Shown: positions 29,258-37,662 of the stretch, in pieces
How the letters are laid out: each line of letters opens with the position of its first letter
How positions within the stretch are numbered: position 1 is the stretch's first letter
Origin: Ollibium composti
Lineage (GTDB): Bacteria; Pseudomonadota; Alphaproteobacteria; Rhizobiales; Rhizobiaceae
DNA: 64,000 nucleotides
Reading direction: 5' to 3'
NCBI RefSeq assembly: GCF_004801285.1
Contig: NZ_SSNY01000008.1
Coordinates: forward strand, 186,001 to 250,000
Notes under the pieces: model-generated
The model's input: the letters and a program-made list of their open reading frames with translations, nothing else
What the model was told of the DNA's origin: nothing
The model's database searches: none
Position numbers and translations under genes: made by a program

Positions 29258-30439
29258 TCAGGCGCCGCTGCGCCCGGTGCCGGTCTGCGACCATGACCGC
29301 GCCAGCGTCACCCAGTAAAGGGCGCCGAGCGGCAGCAGTTCGTCGTTGAAATCGAAGGACGGATTGTGCAGCGGTGTGTCATTGCCGTTGCCGATCCAGG
29401 CATAGCATCCGGTCTTGGCGTTGAGCATGAAGGCGAAATCCTCCGACGCCATGCTGGGTTCGTAGTCGCGCAAGACCTTCTCGTCTCCCCAGATCGAGGC
29501 GGCGACCTCGGTCGCGCGCGCGGCGGGATCGACGGCGTTGACGGTGACCGGGTAGCGCGGCTCGAATGCCAGTGAAATCTTCACGTCGTGGGCGACGGAT
29601 ATGCCGTCGGCGATGCGGCGCAGCCTGTGCTGGACCATGGCGCGGGTATCGTCCGACAGCGCCCGCACCGTCCCTTGCAGGACGACCTCGCCCGGCAGCG
29701 CGTTGAGCGAATTGCCGCCATGGATCTGCGTCAGCGAGACGACCGCCGGCTGCAAGGCGCTGACGGTGCGGCTGACGATCGATTGCATACTGGAAACCAG
29801 CGCCCCGGCGGCAACGATCGCATCCGTGCCGAGATGCGGCAGCGCCGCATGCACGCCGCGCGCCTCGATGGTGATGGTAAACAGGTCCATTGCCGCCATG
29901 ACGGGGCCGGGACGGGCGGCGAAAGTGCCCAGCGGCAGGCCCGGCCAATTGTGCAGGCCGAAGACGGCATCGACCGGCCAGCGCTCGAACAACCCTTCCT
30001 CGACCATCCTGCGGCCGCCGCCCTCGGCTTCCTCGGCCGGCTGGAAGATGAAGCGCACGGTGCCCAGAAAATCCCGCGCACCCGAAAGATACTCGGCCGC
30101 CGCGAGCAGCATGGTCATGTGCCCGTCATGGCCGCAGGCGTGGCTGACGCCGTCGCGGCCCGACCGGTAGGGCAGCGCCGACTCCTCGCGGATCGGCAAG
30201 GCATCCATGTCGGCCCTGAGGCCGACCGATGCGCCGGGAGCATTGCCTTCCAGCGTCGCCACGATGCCGGTGCCGGCGATGCCGGTATCGACCTTCAGGC
30301 CCATGTCATGCAGGTGCCGCGCCAGAAACTCGGCCGTGTCGTGTTCCTGGAAGGCGACCTCCGGCCGTTGATGGAGATGACGCCGCCAGCCCGCATGGGC
30401 TTCCTTGCGGCGGCTGAAAAATGCCTGGGCCGTTTCCAT
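29258..30439 (-). CDS. M20D-family amidohydrolase (hippurate hydrolase-like)
   Basis: A 393-residue M20 family amidohydrolase, the group that hydrolyses N-acyl amino acids such as hippurate or N-acetyl amino acids. Visible motifs are GLRADMDALPI, the metal-binding SHACGHDGHM, FQPAEEAEGGG with the catalytic Glu pair, and a late SMASEDFAFML. The ATG at 30439 follows AAAGGACC. It begins 11 bases after the ABC ATPase gene, so an N-acylated compound or small peptide is probably imported and hydrolysed in the cytoplasm. Confidence 0.88.
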   Translation of the reverse strand: METAQAFFSRRKEAHAGWRRHLHQRPEVAFQEHDTAEFLARHLHDMGLKVDTGIAGTGIVATLEGNAPGASVGLRADMDALPIREESALPYRSGRDGVSHACGHDGHMTMLLAAAEYLSGARDFLGTVRFIFQPAEEAEGGGRRMVEEGLFERWPVDAVFGLHNWPGLPLGTFAARPGPVMAAMDLFTITIEARGVHAALPHLGTDAIVAAGALVSSMQSIVSRTVSALQPAVVSLTQIHGGNSLNALPGEVVLQGTVRALSDDTRAMVQHRLRRIADGISVAHDVKISLAFEPRYPVTVNAVDPAARATEVAASIWGDEKVLRDYEPSMASEDFAFMLNAKTGCYAWIGNGNDTPLHNPSFDFNDELLPLGALYWVTLARSWSQTGTGRSGA

Positions 30440-30450
30440 TCCGGGTCCTT

Positions 30451-32346
30451 TCACGGCGCCACCGGCCGGGTCTGCGCAACCGTGGCGACCGGCTGCAGAC
30501 CGGCGATGTCGACCGCCGGCAGGCCGCTTCCCTCGAGATGGCAGGCGCTGAGGCTGCCGTCGGACAGGAGCGTCAGCCGCGGGTCCTCCCTGGCGCAGCG
30601 ATCGAAGGCGAACGGGCAGCGGGTGCGGAAGCTGCATCCGGGCGGGATGTCGATCGGGTCCGGCGGCTCGCCTTCCAGAAGGTAGGTTTCGGTCTTGTAG
30701 GGCTTTTCCTCGACTGTCGGCACGGCGCTGAGCAACGCGCGCGTATAGGGGTGCGAGGAACTGGCGAAAAGCGTCTCGTTGTCGGAGAGTTCCACCACGC
30801 GTCCGAGATACATCACGGCGATGCGGGCGCAGACCCGGCGCACCATCGCCAGGTCGTGCGAGATGTAGACGTAGGTGATGCCACGCCGTGCCTGCAATGT
30901 CTCGAACAGGTCGAGCAGCTTGGCCTGCTCGACCTGATCGAGGGCCGAAAGCGTCTCGTCGAGGATCAACAGTTCGGGCTCGAGCACCAGCGCACGGGCG
31001 ATGTTGACGCGCTGGCGCTGGCCAGCGCTCAGGCCCACCGGAAGCTGGTCGTAGAGAGACGGCGACAGGCCGACCTCGCTCATCACCGCCGACACGCGCT
31101 TGCGGATCTCGCGGCGCGGGACCAACCCGTGGATCAGCAACGGCTCGGCGATGGTGCGGCCGATCGAGCTGTGCGCGGCGATCGCGTTGTAGGGGTCCTG
31201 CAACAGAAGCTGGAAGCGCCGGCGCAGCGCCAGAAGGTCCTTGCCGCGCAGCGTCGCGATGTCCCTGTCCTCGAACAGGATCTGGCCGCGATTGGGCGCT
31301 TCAAGACAGCTCAACAGTCGCGACAGCGTCGATTTTCCGCAGCCGGACTCGCCGATGATGCCGAAGTTCTCGCCGCGCCGCACAGTGAAGGAGACGCCGC
31401 GCACCGCCTGCACCTTGCGGTGGGCGAAGATGGCGTTGCGGTCGCGCACCTCGTAGGTCTTCTCGACGTCGCGCACGTCGAGCACGACGTTTTGCGCCGA
31501 CGGCGCCGGCGGCTCCGCCGCGCCCGTCCAGATCTTCGGCACCTTGGCGATCAGTTCGCGGGTATAGCCGTGCTCCGGCTTTTCGAGCAGCGCGTTGACG
31601 GGCTGGCGCTCGACGATATGGCCGCGGTCGAGCACGATCATGTCGTCGGCGATCTCGCTGACGATTCCGAGAGCCGAGGAGATGAACACCACGGCCGTAT
31701 CGAAATCCTTCTGCAGGTCGCGCAGCAGGCGCAGAATCTGCGCCGCCACCGTCACATCGAGCGGCTGGGTGATGTTGTCGGCGATCAAGAGCTTGGGGTT
31801 GGACACGAGCGCGTCGACGATCAGCGCGCGCTGCATCATACCGCCGCTGAACTGGAACGGATATTCGTCGAAGCGCTTCGCGGGCGAAGGGATGCGCACG
31901 GCGTCCAGCGTGTCGATGATGCGCTTGCGCGCGTCCTGACGCGACAGCTGCGGCGCCACGGCGCGCAGCTTTTCCAGGATCTGGTGGCCGACCGGAACGG
32001 TCGGGTCGAGAGCGCTGGTCGGGTTAGCGCCGATATAGGCGATCTCGCGTCCGCGCAGCGCCGCCATCTCCTCTTCCGGCAGCGCCAGAAGGTCGCGCCC
32101 GCCGTAGCGGACGGAACCGGAGGTGATCGCCAGCGGCGGCTTGATCCAGTTGACCAGCGCCCGCGACAGCACCGTCTTGCCCGAGCCGCTTTCGCCGATG
32201 ATGCCGAGCACGGAGCGCGGCATGACCGTGAGGTCTATGGTGTTCAGGATGGGCCGAACGCCGCTTTCCGAGCGCATCGCGACCGAGAGGTCGCGAACCT
32301 CCATCAAGGGGCTGCCCGGCTTCGACATGGATTGCGGGGCCATCAT
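30451..32346 (-). CDS. peptide-type ABC transporter, fused double ATP-binding protein (DppD-DppF-like)
   Basis: A 631-residue protein with two complete ABC cassettes. The first has Walker A GESGSGKTVL near residue 45. The second has GESGCGKSTL near 375, and its signature VGLSAGQRQR and Walker B LLILDETLSALD follow. The first signature is weak (FQFSGGMMQR). The C-terminus carries the oligopeptide-transporter extension with CSFRTRCPFAFDRC. The start at 32346 overlaps the permease stop (ATGA) with GGGAGGGG upstream; a second ATG follows directly. It powers the permeases at 32343-34265. Confidence 0.9.
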   Translation of the reverse strand: MMAPQSMSKPGSPLMEVRDLSVAMRSESGVRPILNTIDLTVMPRSVLGIIGESGSGKTVLSRALVNWIKPPLAITSGSVRYGGRDLLALPEEEMAALRGREIAYIGANPTSALDPTVPVGHQILEKLRAVAPQLSRQDARKRIIDTLDAVRIPSPAKRFDEYPFQFSGGMMQRALIVDALVSNPKLLIADNITQPLDVTVAAQILRLLRDLQKDFDTAVVFISSALGIVSEIADDMIVLDRGHIVERQPVNALLEKPEHGYTRELIAKVPKIWTGAAEPPAPSAQNVVLDVRDVEKTYEVRDRNAIFAHRKVQAVRGVSFTVRRGENFGIIGESGCGKSTLSRLLSCLEAPNRGQILFEDRDIATLRGKDLLALRRRFQLLLQDPYNAIAAHSSIGRTIAEPLLIHGLVPRREIRKRVSAVMSEVGLSPSLYDQLPVGLSAGQRQRVNIARALVLEPELLILDETLSALDQVEQAKLLDLFETLQARRGITYVYISHDLAMVRRVCARIAVMYLGRVVELSDNETLFASSSHPYTRALLSAVPTVEEKPYKTETYLLEGEPPDPIDIPPGCSFRTRCPFAFDRCAREDPRLTLLSDGSLSACHLEGSGLPAVDIAGLQPVATVAQTRPVAP

Positions 32347-33263
32347 TCCCCTCCCTGCAGGATATGGTTGCGCGCCCGCTCCAGCACGCCGCCCATGAGA
32401 TTGAGGCTGCCCAGCGCGAGCGCCAGCAGGACGCCCGGCACGATGGTGATCCACCAGGCGTTGAGCAGGTATTGCGTGCCGGCCGAGATGATGGTGCCGA
32501 AGGTCGGCGTCGGCGGCTGGATGCCGATGCCGATGAAGCCGAAGATGGCCTCAAAGATCATCATGCGCGCCACGTCCAGCACCGCCACGAAGGCGATCGG
32601 CGGCAGGATCGAGGGCGCGATATGGCGCACCATGATGCGCAGGTCGCTGGCGCCGAGGATCTTGGCGGCGCGCACATATTCCTTCTGCCGCTCCGCCAGC
32701 GTGACGCCGCGCGAGACGCGCGCGTAGACCGGCCAACTCGCCAGGATGAGCACGGCAATGATGGAGACCGCCGTCGGCCGCGACATGCCGAGGATGGTGA
32801 TCGCCAGGATGATGACCGGGATCGACATCTGCACGTCCGTCAGCCGCATCAGGATCACGTCCACCCAGCCGCCGCGATAGCCGGCATAGATGCCAATGGC
32901 GCAGCCGAGGATGAACATGCCGATCACGCTGACGACGCCGATGGCGAAGGCGTTGCGCAGGCCGACCAGCGAGCGCAGCAGAAGGTCGCGGCCGAGCTGG
33001 TCGGTGCCGAGGAAATGCGGCAGCCGGCCGCCTTCCATGAACAGCGGCGGCAGGAACTTGTCGGCGACGCTCATCTTCGTCGCCGAGGCATCGATCAGCA
33101 GCGGCCCGAAGAGGGTAAGCGCGACCAAGAGCAGGAACACCGCCGCCGCCAGCTTCATTTCGGTGTAGCTCCAGGCGCGCGCCAGGATGCGCCGGGTCAC
33201 GCCCCGCTGGTTGTCCGCAGCGGACGGAGGCGCGATCTCGGCTTGCGCGGTCGATGAGGTCAT
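32343..33263 (-). CDS. peptide-type ABC transporter, permease 2 (DppC-like)
   Basis: A 306-residue permease with one helix near residues 37-57 followed by a BPD_transp_1 domain. The motif HFLGTDQLGRDLLLR is diagnostic for DppC/OppC, and the coupling loop reads YVRAAKILGASDLRIM. It forms the channel together with the DppB-like protein. It begins 12 bases after that gene and overlaps the ATPase gene. Confidence 0.9.
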   Translation of the reverse strand: MTSSTAQAEIAPPSAADNQRGVTRRILARAWSYTEMKLAAAVFLLLVALTLFGPLLIDASATKMSVADKFLPPLFMEGGRLPHFLGTDQLGRDLLLRSLVGLRNAFAIGVVSVIGMFILGCAIGIYAGYRGGWVDVILMRLTDVQMSIPVIILAITILGMSRPTAVSIIAVLILASWPVYARVSRGVTLAERQKEYVRAAKILGASDLRIMVRHIAPSILPPIAFVAVLDVARMMIFEAIFGFIGIGIQPPTPTFGTIISAGTQYLLNAWWITIVPGVLLALALGSLNLMGGVLERARNHILQGGE

Positions 33264-33275
33264 GGCGGCCGCTCC

Positions 33276-34265
33276 CTAGAACTTCAGACGACGGTCGATC
33301 GTCGTGGAGGTGAAATCGACCAGCATGTTGATGGCCACCAGCGCACCCGAAGCCAGGATCGCGACGGCCTGGATGATGGGGAAATCGCGCTGGAAGACGG
33401 CATTGATGGTCAGCATGCCGACGCCGGGATAGCTGAAGATGTATTCGACGACGAACAGGCCGCCGAGCAGCATGCCGATCATCTGCGCGCCGAACAGGTT
33501 CAGTAGCGGCACGGCCGCATTGCGCAGCACATGCTTGAAGATCATCGTCCAGCGCGACAGGCCGCGCACCATGCCGACGTCGTAGTAAATCTCGCCGAGA
33601 TTGGCGGCGACCGACACCGAGATGGCGCGGATCATCACCGGCGACAGCTCGATCGCCACCACCATGGCCGGGATGATGGTGTAGGAGAAGCCGCGATAGC
33701 CGATCGCCGGCAACAAGTCCGCCTTGGCCGACAGCAGGAAGATCAGCACCACCGCCACCCAGATGTTGGGCAAAGAGACGAACAGGGAACTGACGTAGAG
33801 GCCGAGCCGGTCCGGCCATTTGCCGGCCCTCAAGCCGGCCGCCATGCCGATGGGGACAGCGACCAGCAAGGCGAACAGGATGCCCAGCCCGGCCAGTTGG
33901 AGGCTGTAAGGCAGGGCGGTGCCGATGAGTTCGGCGACCGACGCCCGGCTTTCGGGATTGTAGCCGGCCGCGTCCTGCGAGCCGCCGGCGCTGCCGCCCT
34001 GCAGGCCGCGGATGAAGGACCGGCCGAGATCGCCGGTGGCGACCTGGCCGACGAAGCGGCCGAACTGGACGAGGATCGGATCGCGCAGGCCGAGGTCCTT
34101 GGCGGTCTGTTCCAGCACGCTGGCCGGCGTCATCGGACCGAGGATGATCCGGATCGGATCGCCGGGAACGATGCGCAGCAGCGTGAAGATCACGAAGGCG
34201 ACGAGAAGGACGATCACCAGCCCCTGGCTGATGCGCCGCAGGAAAAATTCGATCGCGAATGCCAT
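33276..34265 (-). CDS. peptide-type ABC transporter, permease 1 (DppB-like)
   Basis: A 329-residue permease with the DppB/OppB N-terminal pattern: a first helix, then LRIVPGDPIRII, then a long periplasmic stretch with GDLGRSFI. The cytoplasmic coupling loop is visible near DVGMVRGLSRWTMIF. A glycine/serine-rich insert (about residues 88-98, LQGGSAGGSQDA) in the periplasmic loop is slightly unusual. The gene starts after a strong hairpin that separates it from its binding-protein gene. Confidence 0.9.
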   Translation of the reverse strand: MAFAIEFFLRRISQGLVIVLLVAFVIFTLLRIVPGDPIRIILGPMTPASVLEQTAKDLGLRDPILVQFGRFVGQVATGDLGRSFIRGLQGGSAGGSQDAAGYNPESRASVAELIGTALPYSLQLAGLGILFALLVAVPIGMAAGLRAGKWPDRLGLYVSSLFVSLPNIWVAVVLIFLLSAKADLLPAIGYRGFSYTIIPAMVVAIELSPVMIRAISVSVAANLGEIYYDVGMVRGLSRWTMIFKHVLRNAAVPLLNLFGAQMIGMLLGGLFVVEYIFSYPGVGMLTINAVFQRDFPIIQAVAILASGALVAINMLVDFTSTTIDRRLKF

Positions 34266-34327
34266 CCAATGCCGTCCCGACAGGAAAGGAGGCCGGCGCC
34301 CGGGGCGCCAGGCCGATGATGCTGCGC

Positions 34328-34357
34328 GCCGGCGGCGCCCGCAAGGGCGCCGCCGGC
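34328..34357 (-). terminator. perfect 13-bp hairpin between binding-protein and permease genes
   Basis: GCCGGCGGCGCCC (34328-34340) pairs perfectly with GGGCGCCGCCGGC (34345-34357) around a four-base loop. No T-tract follows on the minus strand, so it is more likely a 3'-end mRNA stabiliser of the binding-protein transcript, or a weak terminator, than a full stop. It lies 16 bases after the binding-protein stop codon. Confidence 0.65.
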
Positions 34358-34373
34358 TACAGACATGCGGGCG

Positions 34374-35936
34374 TCAGCCCAGCGTCGCCTTGCTGAGGTC
34401 GATCGGGCCGTTCGGGTAGAAATAGGCCCCTTGCAGCTTGTTCGACATCGCCCGCAGGAACACCGAGGAATAGAGCGACAGGCTGGGCACCTTGGCGGCC
34501 AGCAGCGGCAGTGTCTCTTCCTGGAGAACCTTCAGGCGCTCCTCCGTCGACTCGGCGTTGCGCTCCTTGTCGAGCGAAGCGTCGATCTCGGGATCGTTGA
34601 CGCCGTTGATGAGCGCGAACTTGGAATAGTAGTTCGGCCGCAGCACGAGGTCGGGCTCGGGCGAGCCGGTGATCCAACCGACGTCAATGATGTGGCCGGG
34701 ACCCTGGCCGTCGGCGCGGCGGTAGATCTGCTCTTCCCAAGCCGCTGGCTCCAGCGTCGTCAGCTTCACGTTAAAGCCCTGCTCCTGCAGCATGGCGGTG
34801 ACCAGTTCGCCATATTCGCGGGTCTTCGGATAGAAGCCGACCGAGGTGATGTATTCGAGCTCGGGCAGGCCCTGGCCATTGGGGAAGCCGGCTTCGGCCA
34901 GCAGCTTCTGGCACATTTCGGGGTCGAATTTCGGATAGTCCGGAACGTCCGTATAGCCGAACTTGACCGGCGAGATGTGGCAGTTGGAGGCCTGCCCCGC
35001 TTCGCCGACGATCGCCAGTATCTGGTCTCGGTCGATGGCGTGAACAGCCGCCAACCGAACCCTGACGTCGTCGAACGGCGGCTTGTTGCAGCGGAAATGC
35101 AGGTACTTGTTCTCGCTGGAAAGACCCTTGTCGGTGGTGACGTTGGCCTCCTTCTTGAGCGATTCGAACTGCTCCGGCTCCAGCCGCTCGGTCAGGTGGT
35201 ACTGGCCGTTGAGCAGGCCGAGAACGCGGGTGTTTGCGTCCGGCACGTAGTTCCACAGAAGCGTCTCGATCTGCGGCTTGCCGTCGTAATAATCGGCATT
35301 CGCCTTGAAGACGATCTGGTCGCCCTTGGTTTCCTGGTAGCGGAAGGCGCCGGTGCCGTTCGGCCGCTGCTTGAGCACGTTCGGATCGGCGACGTCCTTG
35401 GCCGAGAGGATCGGCAGGAACGACGACACGTACCAGAAGTTCAGTGCCGGATAGCCGTACTTCTCCGTCTTGAGGCGAACCGTGTAGTCGTCGACGATTT
35501 CGACCTCGACCTGGCCCGGATACCAGGCGGAAGCCGGCCGGCTGGGCTGCGAGGCATATTCGTAGGTCGCCTTGACGTCCTCGGCCTTGAAATCCTTGCC
35601 GTCATGGAATTTGACGCCCTGGCGCAGCTTGTACTCCAGCGTGTACTTGTCGATCAGCTTCCACTCGAGCGCCAGATCCGGCAGGATTTCGCCCGGATTC
35701 TCCGGCTTCATCAGGCATTTGGTCAGGCGGCCGAACACCAGCGCCTCGGCGGTGATCTGCGGCGCGATGGTGTGCGAGGACGGGTCCCAGCTGCTGGTCA
35801 CCGTGCCGGCGGCGGCGAAGATCAGCGTGCTGGCGTCCTGCGCCAGGGCCCGTCCGATGCGGCCGGGCCCGATCAGCAGCGAGCCCGCGCCGAGCGCCGT
35901 GGCGCCGGCGAGAAACGTGCGTCGTGTCGATATCAT
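34374..35936 (-). CDS. ABC transporter substrate-binding protein (SBP_bac_5), Tat-exported
   Basis: A 520-residue peptide/opine-type binding protein. The N-terminus MISTRRTFLAG with a hydrophobic core and cleavage near RALAQ is a twin-arginine signal. AGGGGAG precedes the ATG at 35936. It heads the operon binding protein, DppB, DppC, DppDF, M20 amidohydrolase, SDR, cupin regulator. It is divergent from a DeoR gene across 422 bases that contain a motif repeated before the dimethylformamidase-like operon. The ligand is probably an amide or acylated amino compound, inferred from the co-encoded amidases. Confidence 0.9.
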   Translation of the reverse strand: MISTRRTFLAGATALGAGSLLIGPGRIGRALAQDASTLIFAAAGTVTSSWDPSSHTIAPQITAEALVFGRLTKCLMKPENPGEILPDLALEWKLIDKYTLEYKLRQGVKFHDGKDFKAEDVKATYEYASQPSRPASAWYPGQVEVEIVDDYTVRLKTEKYGYPALNFWYVSSFLPILSAKDVADPNVLKQRPNGTGAFRYQETKGDQIVFKANADYYDGKPQIETLLWNYVPDANTRVLGLLNGQYHLTERLEPEQFESLKKEANVTTDKGLSSENKYLHFRCNKPPFDDVRVRLAAVHAIDRDQILAIVGEAGQASNCHISPVKFGYTDVPDYPKFDPEMCQKLLAEAGFPNGQGLPELEYITSVGFYPKTREYGELVTAMLQEQGFNVKLTTLEPAAWEEQIYRRADGQGPGHIIDVGWITGSPEPDLVLRPNYYSKFALINGVNDPEIDASLDKERNAESTEERLKVLQEETLPLLAAKVPSLSLYSSVFLRAMSNKLQGAYFYPNGPIDLSKATLG

Positions 35937-36154
35937 GAAGAACTCCCCTCAGCTTGCCCAGTGGCGTTGTTCGCCGCGAGACCTGAGCGGCCCTCGAGCC
36001 GCGCAGCCTCCTCCCGCTGCGTGATCCAGACTTCAACAGACCCGTAGTCTCTGTCAAGCCACTTGAATGACACAACTTCCATCTTGAATTCGATGGCGGA
36101 ACGACAGCGCATTGAGCGTCGACGGAAGCTGTAGCCCGAATAGCGTACTTGAAT

Positions 36155-36183
36155 TGACCGTTCAGTCAATCCGGTTGACTGAA
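36155..36183. promoter_or_regulatory. candidate DeoR operator with two overlapping inverted repeats
   Basis: TGACCGTTCAGTCA (36155-36168) differs by one base from the perfect palindrome at 37180-37193. Overlapping it, TTCAGTCAA (36161-36169) and TTGACTGAA (36175-36183) form a perfect 9-bp inverted repeat with a 5-base spacer. Recurrence of the same element on both sides of the deoR gene supports it as the regulator's binding site; binding itself is inferred. Confidence 0.6.
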
Positions 36184-36203
36184 TTTAATTCGACCGGCAG
36201 AAT
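36175..36203 (+). promoter_or_regulatory. candidate sigma70-type promoter for deoR
   Basis: TTGACT (36175-36180) and CAGAAT (36198-36203) are separated by 17 bases, and the -35 box is part of the inverted repeat of the candidate operator. This would give autoregulation and a leader of about 150 bases before the deoR start. Confidence 0.4.
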
Positions 36204-36358
36204 GCAGTTGCCCGTTCGGGTACGGCACTCCCGGCAGACGGCGGCTGTTGCGATTGCCAGCGGATCGGATCATATGAAAACGCAACCGCTGCACGTCTCA
36301 CCCATCGCAGAACGGACCTCGCCGTCACCGCGGCCCCAGTCCATCGTATGAAGAATCA

Positions 36359-37135
36359 ATGACCTTCAGTCGATACAGTCCCGACCAGCGACGAACGATG
36401 ATCATGGATGTGGCGCGCGAAAAGGGCCGCGTCCTGGTCGAAGACCTTGCCAGGGATCTCTCGGCTTCGAGCGAAACCATCCGTCGCGACCTCAACCTGC
36501 TGGCTTCCGCAGGCATCGTGCGCAAGTTCCATGGCGGCGCCTGCCTGCCCTCCCTCGTCGACGAAAACCCGTTCTCGGTGCGCATGGCAGAGCAGACCGC
36601 CGGAAAACGCGCTATTGCACGGGCCGCTGCGCAATTGTTCAACGACGGCGACACCTTGTTCATCGACACGGGAACCACCACGCTGTTCCTTGCCGAGGAA
36701 CTGGCGCGCCTGGACAATCTTTCGGTGGTCACCAATTCGACCGCTGTCGCTGCCACGCTCTCGGCGAGGCGCACCAACACAGTGTTTCTGCTCGGCGGGC
36801 TCTATCGCCCCGATGCCAGCCAGACCATGGGTGAGGCGACGATCGAGCAGATTTCGGGCTTCCGCGCCGCGCACGTCGTGCTGACCATCGGCGCGATCCA
36901 CGCCAGGGACGGCGTCATGGACTTCTCGCTCGGCGAGGCCCAGGTGGCGCGCGCGATGATCGAGCAGGCGGACCGCCTCACCGTCATCGCCGACCATTCC
37001 AAGGTGGGGCGCGGCGCCTTCGCCCGCGTCTGCCAGATTGACGCCATCGACCGTTTCGTCACGGATGTCCGGCCGCCGGCCGAAACGATGGACGCGCTGC
37101 TGGCGGCCGGGGTCGAGGTGATCGTGGCCGACTGA
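36359..37135 (+). CDS. DeoR/GlpR-family transcriptional regulator
   Basis: A 258-residue regulator with an N-terminal DeoR helix-turn-helix (about 6-60; LARDLSASSETIRRDLNLL is the signature). The C-terminal sensor domain is related to sugar-phosphate isomerases (about 75-235), with DTGTTT and NSTAVA motifs that bind phosphorylated effectors in this family. It lies between a divergent ABC operon and the dimethylformamidase/GlpK-like operon and has the same palindrome on both sides. A phosphorylated polyol made by the downstream GlpK-like kinase is the most likely inducer. The ribosome-binding site is weak (GAAGAA). Confidence 0.9.
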   Translation: MTFSRYSPDQRRTMIMDVAREKGRVLVEDLARDLSASSETIRRDLNLLASAGIVRKFHGGACLPSLVDENPFSVRMAEQTAGKRAIARAAAQLFNDGDTLFIDTGTTTLFLAEELARLDNLSVVTNSTAVAATLSARRTNTVFLLGGLYRPDASQTMGEATIEQISGFRAAHVVLTIGAIHARDGVMDFSLGEAQVARAMIEQADRLTVIADHSKVGRGAFARVCQIDAIDRFVTDVRPPAETMDALLAAGVEVIVAD

Positions 37136-37179
37136 AACTGGCCGGCCCTTGCCGACGATATGAGATTCACACTCCTCAT

Positions 37180-37193
37180 TGACCGTTCGGTCA
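37180..37193. promoter_or_regulatory. perfect palindrome TGACCG-TT-CGGTCA, candidate DeoR operator
   Basis: A 6-2-6 perfect inverted repeat directly abutting the -35 box of the promoter at 37194-37222. A one-mismatch copy lies upstream of deoR at 36155-36168. Position and recurrence indicate a repressor or activator site controlling the dimethylformamidase-like operon; the binding protein is inferred to be the DeoR regulator. Confidence 0.6.
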
Positions 37194-37222
37194 TTGACAA
37201 CGGCCAATTCCATCGCTCTATT
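37194..37222 (+). promoter_or_regulatory. candidate promoter of the dimethylformamidase-like operon
   Basis: A consensus TTGACA (37194-37199) and TCTATT (37217-37222) with a 17-base spacer lie 81 bases upstream of the first gene, right after the palindromic operator. This is the best sigma70-like match I noticed in the window. Confidence 0.55.
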
Positions 37223-37302
37223 GCCCGAATGGCTGAACCTGCGGTCCCTTCTATCTGGTGCGCAGGGTCCGGAAGCCGAGTCCGAACGCGCAAGAGGGCC
37301 AA

Positions 37303-37620
37303 ATGGCAAGGCAGGATCTGGAAAGATTGATCCAGGGCGAGGACCTGGACACGCTCGTCGCCGAGTTCCGGGCAAAGCCGACCGGCCAGCACAGCGCGGC
37401 CCTGCAACGGCTCGTCAATCATATCCGCAGCGAATCCATGGACGGCAAACTGGCGCTGCTTTGCACGAAGCCGCACGAGGAGTGGCGGCTGGTGCGCATG
37501 AACGGTCGCGCCAAGCCGATGACCTTGCTGGACGGCATCTTCCACGATCTCAACGATGCCGAATGGGCCATCTTCAAGCTGCGCATGAAGCGGCATTTCG
37601 ACGTCGATCTCGCCGACTGA
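37303..37620 (+). CDS. small protein, probable dimethylformamidase small (alpha) subunit-like
   Basis: A 105-residue, highly charged, soluble protein starting at the ATG at 37303 (AGAGGGCC upstream). It is encoded 42 bases before the large dimethylformamidase-like gene. N,N-dimethylformamidases are built of a small subunit of roughly 130 residues and a large one of about 760. Position, size and a general pattern (LQRLVNHIR..., EEWRLVRM..., then a helical C-terminus) agree with the small subunit. Identity is inferred mainly from context, since I cannot align it. It has no recognisable catalytic motif and probably stabilises the large subunit. Confidence 0.6.
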   Translation: MARQDLERLIQGEDLDTLVAEFRAKPTGQHSAALQRLVNHIRSESMDGKLALLCTKPHEEWRLVRMNGRAKPMTLLDGIFHDLNDAEWAIFKLRMKRHFDVDLAD

Positions 37621-37662
37621 ACCGCAGCCGCAGCCTCCTTACCGATCGCCCTGGAGACCCAC

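Larger units (their letters stand above)
35937..36358. promoter_or_regulatory. 422-base divergent control region between the ABC operon and deoR
   Basis: No gene is seen here. The region contains three copies of CTTGAAT (36062, 36083 and 36148; the first two 21 bases apart), the palindromic operator candidate at 36155-36183, and a promoter-like TTGACT/CAGAAT pair with 17-bp spacing. It serves the divergent binding-protein gene (minus) and deoR (plus). Confidence 0.6.

Noticed and set aside
30421..32727. 768-codon plus-strand frame opposite the double ABC ATPase
   Set aside because: Antisense shadow; the minus-strand protein has two complete ATPase cassettes.
36348..36362. Four-codon frame (MKNQ) whose stop overlaps the deoR start
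   Set aside because: No ribosome-binding site; an overlap of this size is expected by chance.
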